From positions 558,001-622,000 of the forward strand of contig NZ_SDDZ01000001.1 of the NCBI RefSeq assembly GCF_004115975.1: a stretch of 64,000 nt of DNA, given 5' to 3'. This document shows, in pieces, positions 45,221 through 54,423 of the stretch. Source of the stretch: Gelidibacter gilvus (GTDB lineage: Bacteria; Bacteroidota; Bacteroidia; Flavobacteriales; Flavobacteriaceae). A model generated the notes under the pieces. The model did no database searches and was not told the DNA's origin. It saw nothing but the letters and a program-made list of their open reading frames with translations. Position 1 is the first letter of the stretch. Each line of letters opens with the position of its first letter. The position numbers and the translations under genes are program-made.

Positions 45221-45240
45221 ATTTAGATATTTGTCTAAAT
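45221..45240. promoter_or_regulatory. palindromic operator of the ArsR/SdpI operon
   Basis: ATTTAGA and TCTAAAT are perfect inverted arms with a TATTTG spacer, ending 7 nt before the ArsR-type start codon. Placed like this, it is a likely autoregulatory operator for the ArsR-fold protein. Confidence 0.65.
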
Positions 45241-45246
45241 ACCTAA

Positions 45247-45507
45247 ATGAAAATGAATTCCTTGTTTAAAGCTCTTAATGATGAAACCAGAAGGCAAATT
45301 GTAGAATTATTAAAGGAACGAGATATGAATGCAGGAGAAATTGCAGACCAATTCAATATTTCAAAACCCAGTATCTCCCATCATCTTGATATTCTAAAAC
45401 GCGCCGATTTGATCACCAGCGAGAAAAAAGGTCAGTTTGTGGAATACTCTTTAAACACCAGCATCTTAGAAGATTTGATAAACTGGATTCTCACTCTAAA
45501 AAACTGA
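45247..45507 (+). CDS. ArsR-family winged-helix repressor (SdpR-like)
   Basis: 86 residues. A compact winged helix with L-F-K-A-L-N-D-E-T-R-R-Q-I-V-E-L-L, D-Q-F-N-I-S-K-P-S-I-S-H-H-L-D-I-L recognition helix and a K-G-Q-F-V-E-Y-S-L wing. No Cys metal site is visible. It is followed 3 nt later by an SdpI-like protein, so it matches the B. subtilis SdpR/SdpI pair, in which the repressor is held by the immunity protein at the membrane. The ATG at 45247 or the second Met could be used. Confidence 0.88.
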   Translation: MKMNSLFKALNDETRRQIVELLKERDMNAGEIADQFNISKPSISHHLDILKRADLITSEKKGQFVEYSLNTSILEDLINWILTLKN

Positions 45508-45510
45508 ACT

Positions 45511-46173
45511 ATGAAACTGAAAAAAGAATTGCCAATCATTGCCATTGTTTTACTGCCTTTTATTTATTTAGCTTATATCTGGAATCAGTTGCCTGAAAAG
45601 GTTCCTGTACATTGGAATAGTTTAGGTGAAATAGACCGGTATGGCGAGAAAATAGAACTCTTACTTATTCCCATTCTGCTTCCCTTATTGGTATATGTCA
45701 TTTTTTTGATCGTCCCGAGAATTGACCCTAAAAACAAACTCCATCAAATGGGAAACAAACTTCAAACTATCAAAACTTTAATGGTCGTTTTAATGTCTGT
45801 ACTTGCGTTGTTCATACTTTATTCAGCCAAGAACCAATCGTTTGATAATCCCAATTATATGATATTGTTAATTGGGGTATTATATATTATTCTCGGAAAT
45901 TATTTTAAAACAATAAAGCCAAATTACTTTATAGGCATCAGAACGCCATGGACGCTGGAAAATGAAACCGTGTGGAAAGACACTCATAGATTAGGCGGAA
46001 AGATGTGGTTCATAGGAGGAATTATTGTGGTTCTATCGAGCTTGATGTTAGACCATAAGCAGAATTTTACTTTATTTCTTATCACCACCACCATCCTCGC
46101 CCTAGTTCCGGTAGTCTATTCCTACATTAGATTTAGAAAAGAGAAGAAAAAAAATGTCGAACAAGTCTTATAA
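45511..46173 (+). CDS. SdpI-family membrane protein (DUF1648)
   Basis: 220 residues with about six membrane segments. The N-terminus has the DUF1648 pattern P-E-K-V-P-V-H-W-N-S-L-G-E-I-D-R-Y-G (residues about 28-45). The family includes SdpI, the immunity protein and signal receiver against the SdpC toxin in Bacillus. No SdpC-like toxin is visible here, so the protein may sense another envelope toxin or simply act as a membrane sensor for the ArsR regulator. Confidence 0.88.
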   Translation: MKLKKELPIIAIVLLPFIYLAYIWNQLPEKVPVHWNSLGEIDRYGEKIELLLIPILLPLLVYVIFLIVPRIDPKNKLHQMGNKLQTIKTLMVVLMSVLALFILYSAKNQSFDNPNYMILLIGVLYIILGNYFKTIKPNYFIGIRTPWTLENETVWKDTHRLGGKMWFIGGIIVVLSSLMLDHKQNFTLFLITTTILALVPVVYSYIRFRKEKKKNVEQVL

Positions 46174-46309
46174 TAATTCCGCCTAGAAAACCACATTTTC
46201 AATCCTTGTATTGCGCACTCTCAAAAAAAGAACTCAAATATCTTGGGAGGACTTTGACTTATCACTAAATTGTGTTTTTCAATTTAAAAACCGATAACTC
46301 TTAATAATT

Positions 46310-48418
46310 TTGATGATAAAATCCAAGGCTTTCACGTTTCTCACGCTCGTATTTCTAAGTTTCACAAGTTTAGCAGCTCAGGTTTCATCTCAGGAGGTTA
46401 TGACCGTACAGTTAGAACTGCTCAACCCTTCTTCAGAAATTAATAACGGCATTGCAAAAGTATCGGTGCATGGGGGATCTGCGCCCTATCAATACAAATG
46501 GAGCAATGTAGATACGCCGTTGGACGCTTCAGAGTCCGTTGGGTTAATTGAGGGCATGGAGCACTCTGTAACCATTACAGATGCCAATGGACAAACAGTT
46601 ACAAAACAATTTACCATCCCTGCAAAATCAATTACAGAAATTTTCAATAGTGGCGTCCAACCGGCCGTAGATGTCCTGGGCGCCGTGCTTTTCTGGGATG
46701 CTTTTGCTACCCTCGGCATATATGACCCTGTGGTTTATACGTCTCATAGGAACATTAAGCTGCCGTTAGAAGCCAGTAAAAACAATGCGGCATACCAATT
46801 AAAAAAATGGTTGGTTGCAGACGGAAGCCAAGTTCAATCAGGCGAAAAAATCGCCTTATTGGTAAACCATCACAACGAAGAATTAGCTATTTATGCACCT
46901 GCTGCGGGCATTCTTGAACACGTTATAGAAGAAGGAGCCTCAATTTCCAGAACACCGGATGAAGGTTCTTATAATGTACCTCTCTTGGCAACTATCAACT
47001 TTCAAACACCACAACCTCTTTTGCATCCTAATGGGGATGTAAAAACCAGCACCATTCCTTTTATCGTGGTCTGGCTTATTTTAGGCAGTATTTTCTTTAC
47101 GCTGCGTTTAAAGTTTGTGAATATTCGTGGTTTCAGGCATTCTTTAGATTTAGCAAGAGGAAAATATGACGATCCGGATGCTCCCGGTACGATAACGCAT
47201 TTTCAAGCGATGGCCACCGCTGTGTCCGCAACAGTGGGATTAGGGAATATTGCTGGCGTTGCCGTAGCCATTTCTTTAGGTGGTGCGGGCGCAACATTCT
47301 GGATGTTTTTGGCAGGCTTTTTCGGAATGTCCTTGAAATTCGCCGAATGTACCTTAGGCGTCAAGTATCGCTTTATTGATGAGGAAGGACGCATATTTGG
47401 CGGCCCTATGAACTATTTGCGCTATGGTCTTGAAAAGCAAAACCTCAAACGTTTAGGGAAGTTCTTGGCGATACTTTTTGCCGTTCTTGGGGTTGGTACC
47501 TCATTTGGTGGTGGGAATATGTTGCAGTCAAATCAAGCTTTTAAAATAGTATCAGAACAGATCCCAGTTTTACAAGGACAGGGATTTTGGTTCGGAATTG
47601 GCTTTGCACTGTTGGTTGGTGCCGTGATTATTGGCGGCATCAAAACTATTGCGAAAGTGACGGCAAAAGTAGTTCCTGTGATGGCCGTTTTGTATGTAAT
47701 TGGTTGTTTAGTGGTGATTGGCTATCATATCGAATTTCTGGGTGGTGCATTTGTAGCCATTTTCGATGGTGCGTTTTCTGCCCAAGCTATGAAAGGTGGC
47801 TTTATTGGAGTGCTTATCATAGGTTTACAACGTGCGGCATTTTCCAGTGAAGCAGGCGTAGGTTCTGCCGCCATTGCCCATAGTGCTTCCAAGACCAATC
47901 ATCCCGTTGCCGATGGTTTTACCTCCTTGATTGAACCGTTGATTGACACGATGCTGGTGTGCACCATGACCGCATTGGTGTTGATTTTTACTGGTAAACA
48001 TGAAACAAGTACAGGTATGGGTGGCGTGGAACTTACTGCTGATGCTTTTGGATCCGTTATTTCTTGGTTTCCTGCAGTACTGGCCGTGGCGGTGTTTTTA
48101 TTTGCATTTTCTACCATGGTCTCCTGGTCCTATTACGGTATGCGATCTTGGAGCTACCTCTTTGGAAGAAGTAAAAAATTAGAATTGGTTTATAAAGTTT
48201 TGTATCTCGTTTTTGTGGTATTGGGAGCGTCAGTTAGTTTAGGAGCTGTTTTAAGTTTCGCCGATATGATGATCCTCGCCATGTCCTTTCCTAATATTAT
48301 AGGATTGTATATCATGGCTCCTGAAATAAGTGCCGACATGAAAATTTATTGGCAGAAATTAAAAGATGGAAAACTGTATATCAACCCAAAATTCATCAAA
48401 GCGAAGGAGTCCGAATAA
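46310..48418 (+). CDS. AGCS alanine/glycine:cation symporter with N-terminal SprB-like and biotinyl-like domains
   Basis: 702 residues. A signal peptide (about 1-23) leads to an extracytoplasmic beta domain, G-G-S-A-P-Y-Q-Y-K-W-S-N followed by V-T-I-T-D-A-N-G-Q-T (about 50-95), which looks like one SprB repeat. Residues about 145-205 resemble a biotinyl/lipoyl hammerhead (L-P-L-E-A-S ... A-P-A-A-G-I-L-E-H-V) without the modified Lys motif. After a helix near 245 the AGCS carrier begins: S-A-T-V-G-L-G-N-I-A-G-V-A, then F-G-G-P-M-N-Y. The carrier core takes up alanine or glycine with Na+ or H+. The N-terminal part is unusual for the family and may capture substrates outside the membrane. Monocistronic. 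Confidence 0.85.
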   Translation: MMIKSKAFTFLTLVFLSFTSLAAQVSSQEVMTVQLELLNPSSEINNGIAKVSVHGGSAPYQYKWSNVDTPLDASESVGLIEGMEHSVTITDANGQTVTKQFTIPAKSITEIFNSGVQPAVDVLGAVLFWDAFATLGIYDPVVYTSHRNIKLPLEASKNNAAYQLKKWLVADGSQVQSGEKIALLVNHHNEELAIYAPAAGILEHVIEEGASISRTPDEGSYNVPLLATINFQTPQPLLHPNGDVKTSTIPFIVVWLILGSIFFTLRLKFVNIRGFRHSLDLARGKYDDPDAPGTITHFQAMATAVSATVGLGNIAGVAVAISLGGAGATFWMFLAGFFGMSLKFAECTLGVKYRFIDEEGRIFGGPMNYLRYGLEKQNLKRLGKFLAILFAVLGVGTSFGGGNMLQSNQAFKIVSEQIPVLQGQGFWFGIGFALLVGAVIIGGIKTIAKVTAKVVPVMAVLYVIGCLVVIGYHIEFLGGAFVAIFDGAFSAQAMKGGFIGVLIIGLQRAAFSSEAGVGSAAIAHSASKTNHPVADGFTSLIEPLIDTMLVCTMTALVLIFTGKHETSTGMGGVELTADAFGSVISWFPAVLAVAVFLFAFSTMVSWSYYGMRSWSYLFGRSKKLELVYKVLYLVFVVLGASVSLGAVLSFADMMILAMSFPNIIGLYIMAPEISADMKIYWQKLKDGKLYINPKFIKAKESE

Positions 48419-48455
48419 AATTTTGTAAATTAATTCCGTTTTTAACTAAATGCTC

Positions 48456-49385
48456 ATGAAATCAGTAGTATTCTTTACCCTAATTCTCATTTTGTCATTC
48501 AATAACTTTTTGAATGCTCAGCAAACCGATAAGAACCTTGAAAAAGGACTTCAAAATCTTGTAAAGGATTTTGAAGGTGATGTAGGTATTTACGTTTATA
48601 ATCTAAAAACAAATCAAGAAGCCGGGGTCAATGCCGATACCATTTTCCCGACGGCCAGTGTGGTAAAAGTGCCTATTTTGATTGAAGTATTCAACCAGAT
48701 CAAAGCAGGAAAATTGCATCTGAAGGACACCTTGGTTTATGATGCCAAAAGAAAATATGGCGGTTCAGGGTTGATGCAGTTTTATAAGGACAGTACCGTA
48801 ACCGATCTTCGCACCTTAGCGTCACTGATGATCACCGTAAGCGACAACACAACATCTTTGTGGTGTCAGGAACTTGTGGGCGGAGGCATGGAAATCAATA
48901 AAACTATGGCCGATTTAGGCTTGGCGCACACCAGAGTAAACAGCCGGACAGAAGGTCGAACAAAAGATTGGGAAACCTATGGCTGGGGACAGACCACACC
49001 GCGTGAAATGGCTTCTTTACTAGTTAAAATGAGAAATAGGACGTTGGTTGATGCCGCGTCGAGCGATGAAATGTACCGCATTATGTCCAATTCTTATTAT
49101 ACGGACTATTCGCTATCGCAAATTCCACCTTACGTTCAAACCGCTGCCAAACAGGGCATGGTCAATAAGTCACGATCTGAATTGGTCATGGTCAATGCGC
49201 CAAGTGGCGATTATGTGTTTTATATCGCTACTAAAAACAATGCCGATGAATCCTGGGATTTTGATAATAAGGCTTGGCAATTACAAAGAGCTATTTCGGC
49301 CTATCTATGGCAGTATTTTGAACCAGAATCAGATTGGAAGCCTGCTTCCGGATTTGCGGATTTGGTGACTGGACTGAGATATTGA
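48456..49385 (+). CDS. class A beta-lactamase-like serine hydrolase, copy 1
   Basis: About 309 residues with a signal peptide (start at 48456; an ATG two codons upstream is also open). The active-site Ser is in T-A-S-V-V-K-V-P (SxxK), S-D-N is in T-V-S-D-N-T-T-S, and the KTG position reads K-Q-G. Glu-bearing omega-loop residues are not clear. It resembles flavobacterial class A beta-lactamase or D-Ala-D-Ala peptidase-like proteins; resistance is not implied. A paralogue follows after 33 nt. Confidence 0.85.
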   Translation: MKSVVFFTLILILSFNNFLNAQQTDKNLEKGLQNLVKDFEGDVGIYVYNLKTNQEAGVNADTIFPTASVVKVPILIEVFNQIKAGKLHLKDTLVYDAKRKYGGSGLMQFYKDSTVTDLRTLASLMITVSDNTTSLWCQELVGGGMEINKTMADLGLAHTRVNSRTEGRTKDWETYGWGQTTPREMASLLVKMRNRTLVDAASSDEMYRIMSNSYYTDYSLSQIPPYVQTAAKQGMVNKSRSELVMVNAPSGDYVFYIATKNNADESWDFDNKAWQLQRAISAYLWQYFEPESDWKPASGFADLVTGLRY

Positions 49386-49418
49386 TTATCAAATCATTCA
49401 TTTTTGAAAGCTGCAGTT

Positions 49419-50357
49419 ATGAGAATTAGATTATCTTTATTAATGATATTTACCATCTGTGGAAACTTATTCGCACAAGAGGCAACCGTTCCTAACTATT
49501 ATGAATCAGACCCTGGGCTTTCAGAAAAACTGATGGACATTGTGAAAGACCTAGGATTAGATAAAGATTTTAACGTTGGCGAAGATGGCACGGAACAAAT
49601 CTCCTTAGCAGTCATTGATCTGAATGGAGAGAAACCAAAGTTGGGCGGGGTCAATTATGACAACTTTATTTACCCTGCTTCAGTTTACAAAATATATGTT
49701 GGAGCAGAAATCTTGCACCAAATCACATCTGAGAACCTACATCTCGATGATCCTTATGTGGTACAATCTCCTAACGATGTGGACAAGAACAAGGAAATTC
49801 AGAACGATCCCAGAGCTCTTCTGAAAGAGGGCGATAGCGTAACGGTCAACTACCTTTTGGACCTGATGATTACCCGCAGTGATAACACAGCGTCCAATTG
49901 CTTGATTGATTTGGCGCAACGTCCAAAAATCAATACCCTGATGCATCATTATAATTGGCAGGGAAGCGAGGTGACTAGAAAGTTTTTGAGCAGAAAATTT
50001 GAAGATCCCGAATATGTAAAAGCTGAAGGGACGATGACCTGTGCATTGCATGCCGCGGACTTTATGTACAAAGTTCAAACCAATCAATTGGTAAATCCTT
50101 GGGTAAGTATGCAAATGAAAGTTTTATTGGGTCGGCAATTAGACAAAAGTAAACTCGCCGCAGGACTTCCTGATAATGCTATGTTTTACCACAAAACCGG
50201 CTGGTGGTCCTATTGGACCAATGATGTAGGAATTGTGGATGATGGAGAAACATCTTATATCATTGCCTGCTTTTTACCGATAAAGGAAGAGCTCGTTTTG
50301 CCTCAGATGAAAGAACTTTCTAAACGCATCTATAATTTAATGAAATCAAGAAGTTAA
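49419..50357 (+). CDS. class A beta-lactamase-like serine hydrolase, copy 2
   Basis: About 312 residues from the ATG at 49419, with a signal peptide ending near F-A-Q. It has P-A-S-V-Y-K-I (SxxK), R-S-D-N-T-A-S-N (SDN) and Y-H-K-T-G-W-W-S (KTG), so all three class A boxes are canonical. It has a family resemblance to copy 1 but low identity. Together they look like an old tandem duplication of a periplasmic serine hydrolase. The role may be peptidoglycan or beta-lactam related. Confidence 0.87.
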   Translation: MRIRLSLLMIFTICGNLFAQEATVPNYYESDPGLSEKLMDIVKDLGLDKDFNVGEDGTEQISLAVIDLNGEKPKLGGVNYDNFIYPASVYKIYVGAEILHQITSENLHLDDPYVVQSPNDVDKNKEIQNDPRALLKEGDSVTVNYLLDLMITRSDNTASNCLIDLAQRPKINTLMHHYNWQGSEVTRKFLSRKFEDPEYVKAEGTMTCALHAADFMYKVQTNQLVNPWVSMQMKVLLGRQLDKSKLAAGLPDNAMFYHKTGWWSYWTNDVGIVDDGETSYIIACFLPIKEELVLPQMKELSKRIYNLMKSRS

Positions 50358-50432
50358 AGATTAATTCCTTCAATTTTATAAAGCATTCGACAGGTTCCAA
50401 GACAATTTCATTTAGGCCATACAAAAAAAAAT

Positions 50433-51455
50433 CTATACGATTAATGCTTTCAGCCTATCCACAGCTTGCTCTGCAGTGATATCGCGTTGTGGAGACCCAA
50501 ACATCTCATAGCCAACCATAAATTTCTTTACCGTGGCGCTTCGCAATAATGGCGGATAAAAACTCATATGCCAGTGCCAATGCGCATTGGAATCTCCGTT
50601 GGTTGGCGCTTGATGGATGCCACTCGAATAAGGAAATGAAACCTCAAACAAAGCATCATAAGCTTTTGTAATTTTTGAAATAGCCTCTGCAAAAGCCAAA
50701 CTTTCACTTTCGGAGAGTTCTGAAATGTCTTTATAATTCTTTTTAGGTGCAATCATGGTTTCAAAAGGCCAAACGGCCCAGAATGGGGTAAGTACCACAA
50801 ACTCATCATTTTGATAAATGATACGCTCATCTACTTCAAGTTCCTGCTTTAAATAATCTCCCAAGAGACTGCTTTTATTCTTGTCGTAATAGGCTTTTTG
50901 ATGCTGATTTTTCTTCTCTACTTCATTCGGAAGTGTGGATTGACTCCAAATTTGACCATGTGGATGCGGATTGCTGCATCCCATCACCGCACCTTTGTTT
51001 TCAAAGATCTGCACATAATTAATAAGCTGATTTGACCCCAACAAAAGGTATTCTTTTTGCCATGCTTTTACAACCTTGTTGATGTCCTCCACTTCCATAT
51101 CTGCCAAACTCTTGGAGTGGTCCGGACTAAAACAAACGACTTTGCAAATCCCCTGCTCACTTTCCGCAATAAATAAACCGTCGTTGACAGAAAACTCGGG
51201 TGATGTGGTCTGTAGTGCGGCAAAATCATTGGTAAAAATAAAGACATCCTTATAATCTGGGTTTTGCTCGCCATTAATGCGAGTGTTACCAGCGCATAAA
51301 TAGCAACTTGGATCATGCGTAGGGCGTTCCTCATTGGCAACAGCTTCGTTCTGACCCTGCCATGGTCGTTTGGCTCTGTGCGGCGATACCAACACCCATT
51401 CGCCCGTAAGGATGTTATAGCGCTTATGTGAATAGTCTTGCAAATTATTGTCCAT
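50433..51455 (-). CDS. galT: galactose-1-phosphate uridylyltransferase
   Basis: 340 residues. It transfers UMP from UDP-glucose to galactose-1-phosphate, the second step of the Leloir pathway. The first zinc motif is C-Y-L-C-A-G, and the catalytic motif H-P-H-G-Q-I-W is intact, preceded by G-C-S-N-P. Its C-terminal half has N-A-H-W-H-W-H-M. The gene is on the same strand as galK but separated by 168 nt, so it may have its own promoter in that gap. No galE is present in this window. Confidence 0.96.
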   Translation of the reverse strand: MDNNLQDYSHKRYNILTGEWVLVSPHRAKRPWQGQNEAVANEERPTHDPSCYLCAGNTRINGEQNPDYKDVFIFTNDFAALQTTSPEFSVNDGLFIAESEQGICKVVCFSPDHSKSLADMEVEDINKVVKAWQKEYLLLGSNQLINYVQIFENKGAVMGCSNPHPHGQIWSQSTLPNEVEKKNQHQKAYYDKNKSSLLGDYLKQELEVDERIIYQNDEFVVLTPFWAVWPFETMIAPKKNYKDISELSESESLAFAEAISKITKAYDALFEVSFPYSSGIHQAPTNGDSNAHWHWHMSFYPPLLRSATVKKFMVGYEMFGSPQRDITAEQAVDRLKALIV

Positions 51456-51623
51456 GGTATTATGTTGTATGATTAGTATTTCTCAATCGTCCTTCTCTAA
51501 TTCAAATAGATCTCAACGAATAATGATTTTTGGATGTGACGCCCAGTTTATCGGAAGAGCAGAGTTTTGAGTCTTGAGTATTGAATCTTGGTTCTTGATT
51601 CTTTTTACTTTGTTCTCGTTTCA
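51456..51623. repeat. spacer with degenerate 7-bp tandem repeat
   Basis: Around 51568-51602 it holds about five copies of a 7-bp motif of the type AGTCTTG, AGTATTG, AATCTTG, GTTCTTG, ATTCTTT. It lies between galT and galK and has no ORF. Confidence 0.5.
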
Positions 51624-52772
51624 CTAAACCAAATGCGTCCCCTGCGAAAGTTTCACCTCATAAAAAGAACATTCCCTTCCGAATTCCTCTTTAAATTGCT
51701 CTGAAACTTGATTTTTGAACGTCTCCATTCCACTCTTTCGAACCAAGTTGATGGTACAGCCACCAAAGCCACCTCCCATCATTCGCGCGCCAATAACATC
51801 AGAACTCCCCTGTGCTTTGGTTACCAAAAAATCGAGTTCAGTACAACTCACTTTGTATTGAATGCTCAAACCATCATGAGATTGGAAAAGCAAATTCCCT
51901 AAAGTTCCCAAATCATTTTTTTCAATCGCTTCGGCGAACTTTTTTACTCGATTGTTTTCTTCAATAACGTAGAGCGCTTTTTGATAATCTTCTGTGGATA
52001 TCTCTTGTTTGATAGTATCTAAATCGGTTTTTGTAGCATCTCTCAAAGCCACAATTCCAAGTAACTCGGATACTTTTTCACAAACTTCACGACGGTCGTT
52101 ATAGGCGGTCTCAGCCAAATCATGCTTGACATTGGTGTTGATGAGCATTAACTCATAATCCTTAAAATCGATTTCATAGGGTTTGGAGGTCACAGTTCTA
52201 CAATCGAGAAGCAGCGCACTGTCTTCAATGCCAAACATACTCGCGTACTGATCCATTATGCCACATTTTACGCCGGCATAATTATGTTCTGCTTTTTGGG
52301 ACACCAAAATCATGTCTTCTTTAGACAAGCCGAGACTAAAAAGCTCATTGATTCCAAACACAAAACTATTTTCCAATGCCGCAGATGAGGACATCCCTGC
52401 GCCACCGGGAATATTTCCAGAAAAAACCCCATTGAAATTGCCAAAAGTTTTCCCAAGCACTTGTAATTCTGCTACAACACCCAAGATATAGTTTCGCCAA
52501 TCGCCATTTTTTAGAGGTTTGATGTTATCTAAAGCAAACTCATAAAGTTCACCTTTATTTAAGGCGAATACTTTACTGGTGTTCGCGTCGCTTTTTTGAA
52601 TGGCCAATGCAATGCCTTTGTCTATGGCAGCTGGGAACACAAAACCCTCATTATAATCCGTGTGTTCTCCTATAAGGTTGATTCTCCCTGGAGAAAATAC
52701 GATTATAGGCACAGAATTAAATTGGTCCTTAAAACTAATGGTGACTTCATTTATGAGTTCATTCTTCTTCAT
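51624..52772 (-). CDS. galK: galactokinase
   Basis: About 382 residues from the ATG at 52772; an in-frame ATG 14 codons upstream overlaps the transporter. GHMP kinase signatures: S-P-G-R-I-N-L-I-G-E-H-T-D-Y-N (galactose binding), G-G-A-G-M-S-S-S-A-A-L-E (ATP loop), and G-G-G-F-G-G-C-T-I-N-L at the C-terminus. It phosphorylates galactose at C1. It starts 2 nt after the symporter ends, so the two are translated from one mRNA. Confidence 0.96.
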   Translation of the reverse strand: MKKNELINEVTISFKDQFNSVPIIVFSPGRINLIGEHTDYNEGFVFPAAIDKGIALAIQKSDANTSKVFALNKGELYEFALDNIKPLKNGDWRNYILGVVAELQVLGKTFGNFNGVFSGNIPGGAGMSSSAALENSFVFGINELFSLGLSKEDMILVSQKAEHNYAGVKCGIMDQYASMFGIEDSALLLDCRTVTSKPYEIDFKDYELMLINTNVKHDLAETAYNDRREVCEKVSELLGIVALRDATKTDLDTIKQEISTEDYQKALYVIEENNRVKKFAEAIEKNDLGTLGNLLFQSHDGLSIQYKVSCTELDFLVTKAQGSSDVIGARMMGGGFGGCTINLVRKSGMETFKNQVSEQFKEEFGRECSFYEVKLSQGTHLV

Positions 52773-52774
52773 AT

Positions 52775-54421
52775 CTAAGCGAAATAAATATAAATACTTA
52801 CAACAAGTAAGCAAATTATAACACCTACCTGTTTAACATATTTCCATGGGGTAATGTCCACTTGTTTGGTGTATTCTTGTATATAAGGTTCTTTCCTTGG
52901 TCTTAATTTCCCGATTATCAACATGATGGCGATGTTCATCACAAATAAAATCGCCATAATATCCAAAAAGTGAGGATACGCTTGAGCTTCCACTAACGCT
53001 AATGCCGCGTCATCCGTAATACCAGAAGCAGCAGCTTTATCAAGAGCATTTCCAATAAAATAAGGTTGAAGGAAGAACTGGCTGATGATGTATAAAACAC
53101 ACCCAGAGACCAATCCCACTTTGGCCGCAATTGCAGGAACACGTTTCGTGGTATATCCAACCACAATAATTGTAAGGATAGGGATGCTATAAATACCGTT
53201 AATTTCTTGTAGGTAAGCAAACAAACTGCCCGCGTTGGCAATAAATGGCGCAATAAACATCGCCGCTATCGCCAAGATTATTCCAAATATTTTACCATAC
53301 TTCACCACCGTTTTCTCATCAGCGTCTTTGTTGATGTGCTGCTTGTAAACGTCAATTCCAAACAAGGTGACAGAACTGTTCAACACGCTATTGAACGAAC
53401 TTAAAATAGCACCAAAGATTACTGCTGCAAAAAAACCGACCCATGCCGAAGGCAGTACTTTTTTTACCAACATCGGGTAGGCACTATCAGCATTTTCTAA
53501 AGTTCCTTGAAACATGTGATAGGCAATCAATCCTGGTAAAACCACAATGATTGGTCCCAATATTTTGATAAATCCTGCCAACATCAATCCTTTTTGACCT
53601 TCTTTCAAGTTTTTCGCACCAAGCGCTCTCTGAATAATTTGTTGGTTCGTACCCCAATAAAATAAATTGACCAACATCATTCCTGTGAAAATCGTGTAGA
53701 ATGGTACCGGGTCTGTCGGTCCTCCCATCGATTTGAATTTATCAGGATTCTCAGTGACTACTTCTGATAATCCAGCCAAAATATCGCCATCGCCAATCAT
53801 CATCAAACCAAAAATTGGAATCAACACACCACCTGCCAACAATCCGATGGCATTGATAGAATCTGATACTGCTACTGCTTTCAAACCTCCAAAAACCGCA
53901 TAGATAGAACCGATGATACCAATCCCCCAAACACAAATCCAAATAGACTGTGCTTGCGTCACGCCAAGTAATTCGGGCACATCAAACATGCCGCTGATGG
54001 CAAGCGATCCTGAATATAAAATAACAGGCAATAAAACCACAACATAACCAGAAAGAAACAACACCGAGGTCAATGTTTTGGTCGTCACGTCAAAACGTTC
54101 CGCTAAAAAGCCAGGTACGGTGGTCAAACCTCCTTTTAAATATCTTGGTAACAAAAATATAGCAGTCAAAACCATGGCCACTGCTGCCAATGTTTCCCAA
54201 ACCATTACCGATAATCCGCTTTGGTAAGCTGAACCGTTGAGTCCAACCAACTGTTCTGTAGATAGATTGGTAAGCAATAATGACCCAGCAACGACGCCTG
54301 CGGTTAAACTACGTCCGCCTAAAAAATACCCATCTGAAGAGGACTCGTCGGTTTTTCTTGTTTTTAAATATGAGATTACGGCGACAAGTGCTGTAAAACC
54401 TACAAAGGTTAGAAATTGCAT
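52775..54421 (-). CDS. sodium:sugar symporter (SSS family), galactose
   Basis: 548 residues with about 14 membrane helices. SSS-family features are the early L-T-N-L-S-T-E-Q-L-V-G-L-N-G pattern and the G-x-x-x-A-V-x-V-S-D-S-I-N-A block. The related SGLT proteins move glucose/galactose with Na+. Its position between galM and galK, with 2-nt gaps on both sides, makes galactose (or a galactoside) the likely substrate. Confidence 0.88.
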   Translation of the reverse strand: MQFLTFVGFTALVAVISYLKTRKTDESSSDGYFLGGRSLTAGVVAGSLLLTNLSTEQLVGLNGSAYQSGLSVMVWETLAAVAMVLTAIFLLPRYLKGGLTTVPGFLAERFDVTTKTLTSVLFLSGYVVVLLPVILYSGSLAISGMFDVPELLGVTQAQSIWICVWGIGIIGSIYAVFGGLKAVAVSDSINAIGLLAGGVLIPIFGLMMIGDGDILAGLSEVVTENPDKFKSMGGPTDPVPFYTIFTGMMLVNLFYWGTNQQIIQRALGAKNLKEGQKGLMLAGFIKILGPIIVVLPGLIAYHMFQGTLENADSAYPMLVKKVLPSAWVGFFAAVIFGAILSSFNSVLNSSVTLFGIDVYKQHINKDADEKTVVKYGKIFGIILAIAAMFIAPFIANAGSLFAYLQEINGIYSIPILTIIVVGYTTKRVPAIAAKVGLVSGCVLYIISQFFLQPYFIGNALDKAAASGITDDAALALVEAQAYPHFLDIMAILFVMNIAIMLIIGKLRPRKEPYIQEYTKQVDITPWKYVKQVGVIICLLVVSIYIYFA

Positions 54422-54423
54422 AA

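Noticed and set aside
48456-50357. Calling the two serine hydrolases resistance beta-lactamases
   Set aside because: SxxK/SDN motifs are also found in peptidases and carboxypeptidases. Sequence alone does not show drug hydrolysis.
40738-51438. Near-identical 23-nt phrases TTATAGCGCTTATGT.. at 40738 and 51416
   Set aside because: One lies at the end of the HupE gene and the other inside galT codons, with no common function. It is probably chance.
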